Of a stretch of DNA of 64,000 nucleotides, positions 37,770 through 46,353 are shown piece by piece. Made by a program: the position numbers and the translations under genes. This DNA comes from Bacilli bacterium (GTDB taxonomy: Bacteria; Bacillota_I; Bacilli_A; Izemoplasmatales; Hujiaoplasmataceae): positions 1 to 64,000 of the forward strand of contig JAGYOE010000003.1 in the NCBI GenBank assembly GCA_018399755.1, read 5' to 3'. Under the pieces are notes generated by a model. It ran no database searches. It was not told where the DNA came from and saw nothing but the letters and a program-made list of their open reading frames with translations. Positions within the stretch are counted from its first letter, which is position 1. Each line of letters starts with the position of its first letter.

Positions 37770-40700
37770 AAATTTTATTATTTTTTCTAGGAATTTTACC
37801 ATCGTAAATATCCAGTGTTTTTCTAAATTTATTGTGTCTAAAATAATGTGGATTTGTTCGTTTTTATAATTGAAACGAATAGCTTTTGATACTTCAATTC
37901 CACTTTGAAAAATTTTATCTCCAGCCATTTTTTTAGTTCCGGATTTAGAAACTATTAATGTTTTATTTGTTTTGTTATCTTTTATTTTTTCTATTTGTAA
38001 TTTTTTTGTATAATATTCAAATAATTGTTCGTAAATATATATCTCTAATTCAATACTATAATCACCAAATCTATCTTTGATTTCCTGTAAGAGATTGTTG
38101 ATGTCATGAAGTGATTTAACATTTTTGATTTTCTTATGCATTTCTATTTTTATGTAATCATCTTCAATGTATTCTTTATCAATGAATTTAGAGACATGTG
38201 CTTTTACACCTTTTTGTTTTGATTTCTCTTCTGTTTTTCCTTGTACTTTATTGATTTCTTCTTCAAGTATTTTCATATACATGTCAATTCCAACTGAATC
38301 AATAAAACCGGATTGCTCTTTTCCTAATACATCTCCTGCGCCTCTGATAGATAAATCTCTTAGCGCAATTTTAAATCCGCTACCTAACTCTGTAAATTCT
38401 TTAATAACTTTAAGTCTTTTTTCAGCATCTGGAGTTAAGCGTTTATTTGCTTCATACATTAAATATGCATAAGCAATTCGATTTGATCTTCCGACCCTAC
38501 CTCTGATTTGGTATAACTGAGATAAACCTAGCATATCAGCATCATGAACAATTAAAGTATTGGCGTTAGGGATATCTATGCCGGTTTCAATAATAGTAGT
38601 AGATATTAATACATCAAGTTCTTGATTAATAAATCCATCAACAACTTTCTCTAAGTTTAGCTTTGACATTTGTCCATGAGCAATATCTATTCTAGCGTTA
38701 GGTACTATTTTTTGAACTTCATCTGCAATAAAATCAATTTGATTAACGCGATTAAATAAATAAAATACTTGTCCGCTTCGGGCTAACTCTCTTTCAATAG
38801 CATCTCTTAAGATAATTTTATTTCTTTCTAAAACATATGTTTGAACTGGATATCTATTTTCCGGTGCTGTTTCAATAATACTCATATTTTTTACACCCAT
38901 AATCGCCATATTCAATGTTCTTGGAATTGGGGTGGCTGAAAGCGATAAAACATCGATGTTAATCTTCATTTTTTTAATTTTTTCTTTATGCATGACTCCA
39001 AAACGTTGTTCCTCATCAACGATTAATAAGCCCATGTCTTTAAATTCGATGTCCTTGCTAAGAAGTCTATGGGTTCCGATTAAAATGTCAATATGGCCGG
39101 ATTTAATGCCTTTAATGATTTCTTTTTGTGCTTTTCTAGAAATAAAACGGTTGATTAGTTTAACATTTATACCAAATTCACTCATTCTATTTACAAAAGT
39201 ATTGTAATGTTGTTTAGATAAAACAGTTGTTGGAGCTAAGTAGGAAACTTGTTTTTCATTTAAGATAGCTTTAAAAGCAGCTCTTAAAGCTATTTCTGTT
39301 TTTCCAAAGCCAACATCACCACAAATTAATCTATCCATAGGGGTGGATTTTCTCATATCATTAAAAACATCTTTTATTGCGGTTAACTGATCTTTAGTTT
39401 CAATATATTCAAAACTACTAGCAAATTCATTTTCAAGGTCAGGAAAATCTTTGAAAGCATAACCTTTGCTTTTTTCACGTTGTGAATATAAATCGATTAA
39501 TTGATCGGCAATATCTTGAACTTGTTTTCTAACTCTTGCTTTTGCTTTTGACCAAGTTTTGCCACCAATTTTTGAAAGTTTTGGTTTAAATCCCTCACTT
39601 CCTGAGTATTTATGAATTTGGTCAATTGAATCTAGGGTTATATACAATTTATCTTTGTTTTGATATTCAATATGAATATAATCGGTTTCTTGGTTCTTAA
39701 ACTTCATTGTTTTAATTTCTAAAAATTTACCGATTCCATAGTTATAGTGAACAACATAGTCGCCAGGTTTTAAATCATTTATATCACTTAATTTAGTAGA
39801 GCGTTTATATACAGAAACATATTCGCCTCTTTTTCTTGTAAGATTTTTCTTTCTGATAGCTTCTTCAGTAATTAACTTAGTAGCGAAAGTTCGCGAGTGA
39901 AAATCAAAAACTTTATTAGTTAAAATTAAGTTTAATTTATTTTCTTTAATTGTTTTTGAGGTAGTATAATCAATTTTTTTATTTGTTAAGGTTTTTGCAA
40001 ATTGATTAAGATATCTTTTAGAATCAAAGGCTATTATTTGGGTTAGTTTATCGCTGTCTTTGGATAAATCCCGGTATAGATATTCTAAGTTTTCATTATA
40101 GGTTGTAATTGATTCACCAAAAATTGAATATATATTATTGAATTTTTCTTTATAAAAATAATCTAAATAATCTACTTTTATAGATGGTAATCTATCAACT
40201 TCAAGAAAATCATAAAGAACATTAAAATCCATTTTTGGATAATCTTCAGTTTGTTCATACCATTCCTTTATTTCTTCAATTAAAAGTTTGTTTTGTTCAA
40301 TAATTCTGTGATAATCTAAATAAATTGCTTTTGCATTTGGTTTTAAATCTAGTACAGTTGTATGATTTTTAGTTAAAAATGGCAGATAACGACTTAAACG
40401 GTCTAATTCATCTCTGTTTTCTAGTTTGTCGATATCATTGTTAATTTTTTCAATGGCCGAAGAAGAAAGATCTAGAGAATTTTTTTTGTTTTCAATTATT
40501 TCTTTAAGCTTATCTAGTTCTTTTTCATTATAAAAGAAATCAATTATTGGCAGTAATTTAAAACTGTTAACCTTAGTGATTGATCTTTGTGAGTCTAGGT
40601 CGAATGTTTTAATTACATCTAACTCATCGCCAAAGAAATCTAAACGATAAGGATTTTCAGTTGTAACTGGATAAATATCAACAATTCCGCCTCTAATTGC

Positions 40701-41219
40701 GAAGTCGCCAATTTTTTCTACTGTATATTGGTGTTTATAACCGTAGTTTATTAGTGTTTCTTTTAGTTCGTCTAGTTTATATGAATTGCCGGTTTTAATA
40801 TTGATTAATGATTTTTGCCATTTTTCTAGTGGGAATTGTGGTTTTAATATTCCGTAGAGATTAATAATTACGATTCGTGGTTTTTTAGTTAATAGTTTAT
40901 AGATTGTATTAACTCTTTCTAATCTAAATTCATTTGATGAGACTAATAATTCATTTGTTAGGAATTCATCTTGTGGAAAGAAATTTATTTCGTCTTTATC
41001 TAGTACTTTACTTAATTTATCATAGGTTAACTGAGCAGTGTATAGATTAGGTGTTATTAGAAAAATTGTTTCTTTTTGTTTTTTAAATAAAGATAAAAGC
41101 ACTAATAGAGCATTGTCTTCATTAGTGTTATTTATGTAAATATTTTGCTTATTTGATATTTTATTGTTAATTTCAGTAAGAAGCTTATTTTGGTTTAAAA
41201 AGTTTATTATTGAATTCAT
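37755..41219 (-). CDS. mfd: transcription-repair coupling factor
   Basis: 1154 residues. The N-terminal UvrB-like part includes FFPQDE and IRGGIVDIYP; the RNA polymerase interaction domain starts near LKPGDYVVHYNYGIGKFLEI; the helicase motor shows RLICGDVGFGKTEIALRAAF (Walker A), LLIVDEEQRFGVMHKEK (DEEQ box), LSATPIPRTLNMA, and VLISTTIIETGIDIPNANT with QIRGRVGRSNR. Mfd pushes stalled RNA polymerase and recruits UvrA, encoded elsewhere in this window. It is preceded by an SDR gene on the same strand. Confidence 0.95.
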   Translation of the reverse strand: MNSIINFLNQNKLLTEINNKISNKQNIYINNTNEDNALLVLLSLFKKQKETIFLITPNLYTAQLTYDKLSKVLDKDEINFFPQDEFLTNELLVSSNEFRLERVNTIYKLLTKKPRIVIINLYGILKPQFPLEKWQKSLINIKTGNSYKLDELKETLINYGYKHQYTVEKIGDFAIRGGIVDIYPVTTENPYRLDFFGDELDVIKTFDLDSQRSITKVNSFKLLPIIDFFYNEKELDKLKEIIENKKNSLDLSSSAIEKINNDIDKLENRDELDRLSRYLPFLTKNHTTVLDLKPNAKAIYLDYHRIIEQNKLLIEEIKEWYEQTEDYPKMDFNVLYDFLEVDRLPSIKVDYLDYFYKEKFNNIYSIFGESITTYNENLEYLYRDLSKDSDKLTQIIAFDSKRYLNQFAKTLTNKKIDYTTSKTIKENKLNLILTNKVFDFHSRTFATKLITEEAIRKKNLTRKRGEYVSVYKRSTKLSDINDLKPGDYVVHYNYGIGKFLEIKTMKFKNQETDYIHIEYQNKDKLYITLDSIDQIHKYSGSEGFKPKLSKIGGKTWSKAKARVRKQVQDIADQLIDLYSQREKSKGYAFKDFPDLENEFASSFEYIETKDQLTAIKDVFNDMRKSTPMDRLICGDVGFGKTEIALRAAFKAILNEKQVSYLAPTTVLSKQHYNTFVNRMSEFGINVKLINRFISRKAQKEIIKGIKSGHIDILIGTHRLLSKDIEFKDMGLLIVDEEQRFGVMHKEKIKKMKINIDVLSLSATPIPRTLNMAIMGVKNMSIIETAPENRYPVQTYVLERNKIILRDAIERELARSGQVFYLFNRVNQIDFIADEVQKIVPNARIDIAHGQMSKLNLEKVVDGFINQELDVLISTTIIETGIDIPNANTLIVHDADMLGLSQLYQIRGRVGRSNRIAYAYLMYEANKRLTPDAEKRLKVIKEFTELGSGFKIALRDLSIRGAGDVLGKEQSGFIDSVGIDMYMKILEEEINKVQGKTEEKSKQKGVKAHVSKFIDKEYIEDDYIKIEMHKKIKNVKSLHDINNLLQEIKDRFGDYSIELEIYIYEQLFEYYTKKLQIEKIKDNKTNKTLIVSKSGTKKMAGDKIFQSGIEVSKAIRFNYKNEQIHIILDTINLEKHWIFTMVKFLEKIIKFKDAE

Positions 41220-41242
41220 AACTAAATTCCTCCACGTCGTTT

Positions 41243-41263
41243 TAGCGAGTTATAAACTCGCTA
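41243..41263. other. intergenic hairpin between the SDR gene and mfd
   Basis: TAGCGAGTT at 41243-41251 pairs perfectly with AACTCGCTA at 41255-41263 over ATA. On neither strand is there a good T run after it, so it may be an RNA stability or processing element rather than a terminator. Confidence 0.5.
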
Positions 41264-41282
41264 GGGTGTATTAATTAATATT

Positions 41283-42023
41283 TTATTTTTTATTTTGAAT
41301 TTTATAAGAAGCGTTTAATATTAATTTTTTAGGCATTAATCGGGTTAAAAAATATAGAAGTTTCATTTTAAAGCCAGGAATGATTAGGCTTTTGTTTTTT
41401 TCTATACCTTTAATAATAATTTTAACACAAGTTTTAACGTCTAAGGCTTTTAGTTTTTGTTTGGCTTTAGCAACTTTATTGAATTCGGTTTTAACTGGTC
41501 CGGGTGCTACAGTTAATACCTTTAAAGATTTGTTTGCTTTTTTAAGTTCATAGTTGATTGCCTCTGAATAATTGCTGACATAGGCTTTAGTAGCTGCGTA
41601 ACTAGCAAGTTTAGGGGTTGGTAAATAAGCTGCTAATGAACTTATATTAACTATTTTACCACTATCCATATGTGTTAGGGCAAACTTAGTTAAAATATGT
41701 AAGCTTTTTATATTTAAATCAATCATATTTAATTCATTTTCAGTGGGGATATTATATGATTTTCCAACTATACCAAACCCAGCATTATTAATAAAAAGAT
41801 CAATCTTTTTATCCTTTATATTATCTATTAGTTTGTTTAATTGTTCTATATTGGTTAAATCAGTTTGATAGATTGTTACTTCAACATTTTTTAGTTTTGC
41901 TCGTAAGTTTTTAAGTTTATCTATTCTTCTTGCAATTAGAATTAAATTGTAGTTTTTATTGGCCAATTGAATAGCTAATTCTTTTCCAATACCGCTTGAA
42001 GCCCCAGTAATTAAAGCTAACAT
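41283..42023 (-). CDS. short-chain dehydrogenase/reductase
   Basis: 246 residues of the classical SDR type. LITGASSGIGKELAIQLA is the nucleotide-binding TGxxxGIG loop, the basic residues IARRIDK after the second strand suggest NADP preference, FINNAGFGIVG is the NNAG motif, ISSLAAYLPTPKLASYAATKAYV holds the catalytic Ser-Tyr-Lys, and VAPGPVKTEF follows. A hydrophobic basic C-terminus (MKLLYFLTRLMPKKLI) resembles the DltE/YqjQ-like group. Substrate unknown. Confidence 0.88.
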   Translation of the reverse strand: MLALITGASSGIGKELAIQLANKNYNLILIARRIDKLKNLRAKLKNVEVTIYQTDLTNIEQLNKLIDNIKDKKIDLFINNAGFGIVGKSYNIPTENELNMIDLNIKSLHILTKFALTHMDSGKIVNISSLAAYLPTPKLASYAATKAYVSNYSEAINYELKKANKSLKVLTVAPGPVKTEFNKVAKAKQKLKALDVKTCVKIIIKGIEKNKSLIIPGFKMKLLYFLTRLMPKKLILNASYKIQNKK

Positions 42024-42056
42024 AAATGCCTCCTAAAGATTTTTTTCTTTATTAAA

Positions 42057-42085
42057 ATTATACCACGCTATAATCATCCAAACAA
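42057..42085 (-). promoter_or_regulatory. promoter of the SDR gene
   Basis: Reverse-strand TTGTTT (42080-42085) and TATAAT (42057-42062) are 17 bp apart, followed by AGGAGGC before the ATG. Confidence 0.65.
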
Positions 42086-42133
42086 ATCATTTTATTTAAT
42101 AAAATAAGTTTGTCAATAAAAGTTAAATATAGA

Positions 42134-42162
42134 TTGACAACGCTTTCATAATTAAGTATAAT
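42134..42162 (+). promoter_or_regulatory. strong promoter of the lysine fermentation operon
   Basis: Perfect TTGACA at 42134-42139 and perfect TATAAT at 42157-42162 are 17 bp apart. Transcription should begin near 42169, placing the riboswitch immediately at the 5' end. Confidence 0.85.
42135..42148 (-). promoter_or_regulatory. cre-like CcpA operator over the lysine operon promoter
   Basis: The reverse strand reads TGAAAGCGTTGTCA, a full match to the Bacillus cre consensus TGWAANCGNTNWCA. It covers the -35 box and part of the spacer, where CcpA binding blocks RNA polymerase. The hprK gene in this window supplies the enzyme making the HPr-Ser-P co-repressor. Confidence 0.65.
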
Positions 42163-42174
42163 TACATTGTAATT

Positions 42175-42350
42175 TTCTAACTCACAGAGGTGCGAATAAT
42201 CGGTATTTTACTTTGTTTTCTTGTTTAGGTACTTGTTGGTAAAAGAAGGGGTTATTTGCCGAAGGATATAACTTTCCTAAAAAGTTATTATCTTGATATT
42301 TAAGTAGACCGCTTAAATATTGCCATATTGGATATGGAGAGCTGTTATAT
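42175..42350 (+). ncRNA. lysine riboswitch (L box) aptamer
   Basis: The conserved elements occur in order: AGAGGTGCGA near 42188, a long helix region, AAGGGGTTATTTGCCGAAGG at 42246-42265, a further hairpin with a GACCGCTTAAATATTGCC segment, and the closing GGAGAGC at 42336-42342. These match the lysine aptamer core (GAGGTGCG ... GCCGAAG ... GGAGAG). Part of the closing helix is ACAG (42184-42187) with CTGT (42342-42345). The CTGTTA strand is also the 5' arm of the terminator that follows, so ligand binding should prevent termination. Confidence 0.88.
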
Positions 42351-42372
42351 TTTTTAATATAACAGCTTTTTT
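42340..42372 (+). terminator. riboswitch-controlled terminator
   Basis: AGCTGTTATATT at 42340-42351 pairs perfectly with AATATAACAGCT at 42356-42367 over TTTT, followed by a T run. Its first arm shares bases with the 3' strand of the aptamer's closing helix. Confidence 0.88.
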
Positions 42373-42397
42373 AATTATAAAAAGGAAGGAGTTTATG

Positions 42398-42832
42398 ATG
42401 AAAAGTTTTACGATAAATGATATTAAAGTTGGAGATTCTGCTTCAACAAAAAAGGTTTTTATTGAAAAAGATGTTTTAGCTTTTGCGAAAATATCTACGG
42501 ATTTTAATCCTGCTCATGTTGATAAGGAATATCCTAAGAAAACGATTTTTAAAAAACAAATCGTTCACGGAATGTTAGTAGGATCATTGTTTAGTGCTAT
42601 TTTTGGCGTTCAATTACCTGGTTTAGGTAGTATTTATACTAAACAATCATTAAAGTTTATTAAACCAGTTTATTTTGGGGAAGAGATTGAGGCTAAAGTT
42701 ATTGCTAAAACGATTAATCTTGAAAGAAACAGAATTACTTTTGATTGTATTGCAATAAATCAAAAAGGTGAAACTGTTATTATCGGAGAAGCAGAGATTA
42801 TGCCGCCTAAGGAGGTAGTAAATCATGACTAA
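42398..42832 (+). CDS. MaoC-family (R)-specific enoyl-CoA hydratase
   Basis: 144 residues of a single hot-dog domain. The hydratase 2 motif is seen as ISTDFNPAHVDKEYPKKTIF, with catalytic Asp and His, followed by VHGMLVGSLFSAIFGVQLPG, as in PhaJ-like crotonyl-CoA hydratases. In this operon it could interconvert crotonyl-CoA and 3-hydroxybutyryl-CoA beside the Kal product crotonyl-CoA; this is an inference. GGAAGGAG lies six bases before ATG 42398, which I prefer over ATG 42395. It overlaps the next gene by 8 bp. Confidence 0.85.
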   Translation: MKSFTINDIKVGDSASTKKVFIEKDVLAFAKISTDFNPAHVDKEYPKKTIFKKQIVHGMLVGSLFSAIFGVQLPGLGSIYTKQSLKFIKPVYFGEEIEAKVIAKTINLERNRITFDCIAINQKGETVIIGEAEIMPPKEVVNHD

Positions 42833-43478
42833 TTTTATTGATGAATTAAAGTTTAAAAAACTATTAAAAGATGGTATGAAGATTCATGTTGGTGGTTTTT
42901 TAACTAATGGTTCGCCTGAAAATTTGATCGATTTAGTAGTTGAATCAGGTATTAAAGATTTAACGATTATTTGTAATGATGGTGGTTATGAAGGAAATGG
43001 CGTTGGCAAGATGATTGATAATAATCAAGTTAGTAAACTTATTGCTAGTCATATTGGAACTAATCCAAATGTTGGTAGGTTAATGAACGAAGATAAACTA
43101 GTTGTTGAGTTGGTTCCACAAGGAACTCTAGTTGAGAGAATCAGAGCTTTTGGAGCTGGATTAGGTGGTATTTTAACTCCAACTGGTTTGAATACTATTG
43201 TGGCTGAAGGAAAACAAATTATTAAAGTCAAAGATAAAGAATATCTTTTAGAAGAAGCATTAGGTGCTGATTTAGCTTTGATAGGCGGAGCTATAGCTGA
43301 TAATTTTGGGAATTTAAAATACTTACAAACTATGAGAAATTTTAATTCTATGATGGCTACTGCGGCTGAAGTAGTTGTAGTTGAGCCAATTAAAATTATT
43401 GAAGAGATTGATCCTGAAAATGTTATTACTCCACATCCGTTTGTGGATTATGTATTGGTAGGTGAACCAAATGAATGA
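42825..43478 (+). CDS. atoD: butyrate/acetoacetate CoA-transferase subunit A
   Basis: 217 residues of a type I CoA-transferase alpha subunit: [20 protein letters not shown] at the N-terminus, [25 protein letters not shown] in the middle and [20 protein letters not shown] later. With its partner it moves CoA between acetoacetyl-CoA or butyryl-CoA and acetate. In lysine fermentation this provides butyrate and acetoacetate turnover. Its stop overlaps the beta-subunit gene. Confidence 0.9.
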   Translation: MTNFIDELKFKKLLKDGMKIHVGGFLTNGSPENLIDLVVESGIKDLTIICNDGGYEGNGVGKMIDNNQVSKLIASHIGTNPNVGRLMNEDKLVVELVPQGTLVERIRAFGAGLGGILTPTGLNTIVAEGKQIIKVKDKEYLLEEALGADLALIGGAIADNFGNLKYLQTMRNFNSMMATAAEVVVVEPIKIIEEIDPENVITPHPFVDYVLVGEPNE

Positions 43479-44124
43479 TAAACAAGTAATTGCTTCAAGA
43501 ATTGCTTTAGAATTAAAAGATGGAGATTTAGTTAATCTTGGTATTGGTATTCCTACCTTGGTTGCTAATTATGTTCCTGAAAATAAAAAAGTAATTTTTC
43601 AATCAGAAAATGGAATTATTGGTTTAGGACCAGATAAAGGCGAAGATAATTATATCGTTAATGCTGGCGGTTTAAAAGCATCAATAATACAAGGAGGAGC
43701 TTTTATTGATTCGGCTACTTCATTTACTTTTATTCGCGGTGGCCATATTGATGTTACTGTTTTAGGAGCTTTAGAAGTTGATCAAGAAGGTTCGATAGCT
43801 TCTTGGATTATTCCTGGGAAATTAGTTCCGGGTATGGGTGGAGCTATGGATTTAGTTACAGGAGCTAAAAAAGTTATTATTGCTATGAGACATACAAATA
43901 AAGGTAGAGTAAAGATTCTTAAAAAGTGTCGTTTGCCTTTAACTGCTTTTAACCAAGCAAATTTATTTGTTACAGAAATGGCGGTAATGGAAGTTAAAGA
44001 AGATGGCTTGCATTTATTAGAAGTAAATCCTAAATATACAGTAAAAGAAGTTATTGAGGCTACTGAAGCTGAATTAATAATCAGTGAAGTTATGCCAATG
44101 AAAGGAGTAGAAGATGAAAACTAG
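43471..44124 (+). CDS. atoA: butyrate/acetoacetate CoA-transferase subunit B
   Basis: 217 residues. [20 protein letters not shown] opens the fold and [12 protein letters not shown] holds the catalytic glutamate that forms the CoA thioester. [30 protein letters not shown] is the standard beta-subunit block. The ATG at 43471 is used; a GTG at 43462 is in frame but further into the preceding gene. Works as a heteromer with the upstream subunit. Confidence 0.92.
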   Translation: MNDKQVIASRIALELKDGDLVNLGIGIPTLVANYVPENKKVIFQSENGIIGLGPDKGEDNYIVNAGGLKASIIQGGAFIDSATSFTFIRGGHIDVTVLGALEVDQEGSIASWIIPGKLVPGMGGAMDLVTGAKKVIIAMRHTNKGRVKILKKCRLPLTAFNQANLFVTEMAVMEVKEDGLHLLEVNPKYTVKEVIEATEAELIISEVMPMKGVEDEN

Positions 44125-44497
44125 TTTGAAATTAAGAATGTCAAATCAAGATGCTCATTATGGTGGAAATTTAGTTGATGGCGCAAAAATATTAGCTTTG
44201 TTTGGAGATGCCGCAACTGAATTATTAATTAGAAATGATGGTGATGAAGGTTTATTTAGAGCTTATGAAAAAGTTGACTTTTTAACCCCTGTATTTGCGG
44301 GAGACTTTTTAGAAATAGAAGCGATTATCTTAAAGCAAGGTAATACCTCAAGAAAAATTGAGTTTAAATGTTTTAAAGTGATTACTCCTAGGCCGGATTT
44401 ATCAGATAGTGCTTGTGATGTTTTAGAGAAAAAAATCCTAACAACTCATGCAATAGGAACATGTATTGTTCCAAAGGAAAAACAGCGAAATGGATAA
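44114..44497 (+). CDS. kal: 3-aminobutyryl-CoA ammonia lyase
   Basis: 127 residues of a hot-dog fold matching Kal: [31 protein letters not shown] and [24 protein letters not shown]. The enzyme removes ammonia from L-3-aminobutyryl-CoA to give crotonyl-CoA, the last specific step of lysine fermentation. It overlaps atoA by 11 bp and kce by 8 bp, tight packing that points to coupled translation. Confidence 0.9.
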   Translation: MKTSLKLRMSNQDAHYGGNLVDGAKILALFGDAATELLIRNDGDEGLFRAYEKVDFLTPVFAGDFLEIEAIILKQGNTSRKIEFKCFKVITPRPDLSDSACDVLEKKILTTHAIGTCIVPKEKQRNG

Positions 44498-45311
44498 ATT
44501 GATAATCACTTGCGCAATCACTGGCGCAGAGACTACAAAAGCACATAATAAAGCTGTTCCTTATACAGTTAAAGAAATGGTTGATGAAGCTAAATCAGCC
44601 TTTAAAGCAGGGGCTTCAATAATACATTTACATGCGCGTTATGATGATGGAACACCAACTCAAGATAAATCAAGATATAAAAAAATTATAACAGCTATTT
44701 TAAAGGAATGTCCTGATTTAATTATTCAAGTTTCTACTGGCGGAGCGGTAGGAATGAGTGTAGAGGAACGCTCTGATGTATTAAACTTAAAGCCAGAAAT
44801 GGCAACTCTTGATTGTGGCACTTTAAATTTTGGTGGCGATGAAATATTTATTAACACCGAAAATAATATAATCTATTTTGCAGAAAAGATGGATGATTTA
44901 AAGATAAAATATGAAATGGAGTGTTTTGAAAAAGGTCATATTGATATGACAAAACGTTTAATAAAAAAGGGCATTATTAAACCGCCTTATCACTATAGTT
45001 TTGTTTTAGGTGTTAATGGAGGTATGATAGGAGAAGAAAGAGACTTTTTATTTCTAAAAGATAGTATTCCAAGTAACGCTAGTTATAGTGTTGCTGGGAT
45101 TGGTAAGTATGAGTTTTCACTTGCTGAACTAGCAATAAAGCATGGCGGACATGTGAGAGTTGGTTTAGAGGATAATATATATTTAGAAAAAGGTATTCTT
45201 GCTAAATCAAATGCTGAGTTAGTAGAAAAAGTAGTAAAAATCGCAAAAAAATATAACAGAGAAATCGCTAATACTAGCGAAACACGCAAAATATTAAAAA
45301 TGGAGGAATAA
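44490..45311 (+). CDS. kce: 3-keto-5-aminohexanoate cleavage enzyme
   Basis: 273 residues of the BKACE (DUF849) TIM-barrel family. [37 protein letters not shown] with the zinc-binding Hx[19 protein letters not shown] and [15 protein letters not shown] are the family blocks. It combines 3-keto-5-aminohexanoate with acetyl-CoA to give acetoacetate and 3-aminobutyryl-CoA. The ATG at 44490 is chosen since the protein aligns from MDKLIIT. Confidence 0.93.
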   Translation: MDKLIITCAITGAETTKAHNKAVPYTVKEMVDEAKSAFKAGASIIHLHARYDDGTPTQDKSRYKKIITAILKECPDLIIQVSTGGAVGMSVEERSDVLNLKPEMATLDCGTLNFGGDEIFINTENNIIYFAEKMDDLKIKYEMECFEKGHIDMTKRLIKKGIIKPPYHYSFVLGVNGGMIGEERDFLFLKDSIPSNASYSVAGIGKYEFSLAELAIKHGGHVRVGLEDNIYLEKGILAKSNAELVEKVVKIAKKYNREIANTSETRKILKMEE

Positions 45312-45312
45312 T

Positions 45313-46353
45313 ATGGAAAAACTTTGTAGATTTGGAACACATAGAGTAATATATCCGTTAGGTTCATTACCGCAAACTGCGGAAAAAATTGATAATCAAA
45401 TGGTATGTTTAGATAATGAAATTTTAATTGATGTGGAAACATTAAATATCGATTCAGCTTCTTTTACTCAAATAAGAGAAGTATGTAATGATGATTTAGA
45501 TAAAATGTCAGAAATGATATTGGATATTGTTGAAACAAAAGGTAAAATGCAAAATCCTGTAACTGGAAGTGGCGGGATGTTATTAGGGAAAATTAAGGAG
45601 ATAGGAAAAGATTATAAAACTGATGCTTCTATAGGAGATAAAATAGCTTCTTTAGTTTCTTTATCTTTAACTCCTTTACAAATAGATGAAATTATCAGTA
45701 TTGATTTAACTAAAGATCAAGTAAATATAAAAGGACAGGCGATTTTATTTGAAACAGGAATTTTCTCAGTGATTCCCAAAGATTTACCTGCAGATATAGT
45801 ATTATCAGCTTTAGATGTTTGTGGAGCTCCTACACAAGTAAATAAACTTGTGAAAAAAGGTGACTCAGTTTTAATTTTAGGAGCTGCAGGAAAATCTGGT
45901 ATTTTATCAGCTTATCAAGCAAAGAAGAATGCTGGTAAAGAAGGGAAAGTAATTGGTTTAATTCATTCAGAAGATAAACGAGCTGATTTAGAAAAACTAA
46001 ATGTTTGTGATTATATCATTGTTGGGGATGCAAAAAATCCAATGGAAGTATATGATAATGTTTTAGAGTTAAATGGTGATTTAGTTGATGTAACTATTAA
46101 TGTTGTAAATGTTTCAAATACAGAAATGTCATCAATTTTACCAACAAAGAAAACTGGAACAGTTTATTTCTTTAGTATGGCTACTTCATTTACAAAGAGC
46201 GCATTAGGCGCGGAAGGAATTGCTTCTGAAGCTTTGATGATAATTGGAAATGGATATACAAAGGATCACGCTGAATTTACTTTAAATATATTAAGGGAAT
46301 CGAAACCAGTTTATGATTTATTTGTAGAAAGATATGGAAAGGAGAAAAAATGA
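45313..46353 (+). CDS. kdd: L-erythro-3,5-diaminohexanoate dehydrogenase
   Basis: 346 residues matching Kdd: N-terminal CRFGTHRVIYPLGSLPQTAEKIDN, GSGGMLLGKIKEIG, and a Rossmann segment with VLILGAAGKSGILSAYQAKKNA. It oxidises 3,5-diaminohexanoate to 3-keto-5-aminohexanoate with NAD(P). It starts one base after the kce stop, with GGAGG at the end of kce. Confidence 0.93.
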   Translation: MEKLCRFGTHRVIYPLGSLPQTAEKIDNQMVCLDNEILIDVETLNIDSASFTQIREVCNDDLDKMSEMILDIVETKGKMQNPVTGSGGMLLGKIKEIGKDYKTDASIGDKIASLVSLSLTPLQIDEIISIDLTKDQVNIKGQAILFETGIFSVIPKDLPADIVLSALDVCGAPTQVNKLVKKGDSVLILGAAGKSGILSAYQAKKNAGKEGKVIGLIHSEDKRADLEKLNVCDYIIVGDAKNPMEVYDNVLELNGDLVDVTINVVNVSNTEMSSILPTKKTGTVYFFSMATSFTKSALGAEGIASEALMIIGNGYTKDHAEFTLNILRESKPVYDLFVERYGKEKK

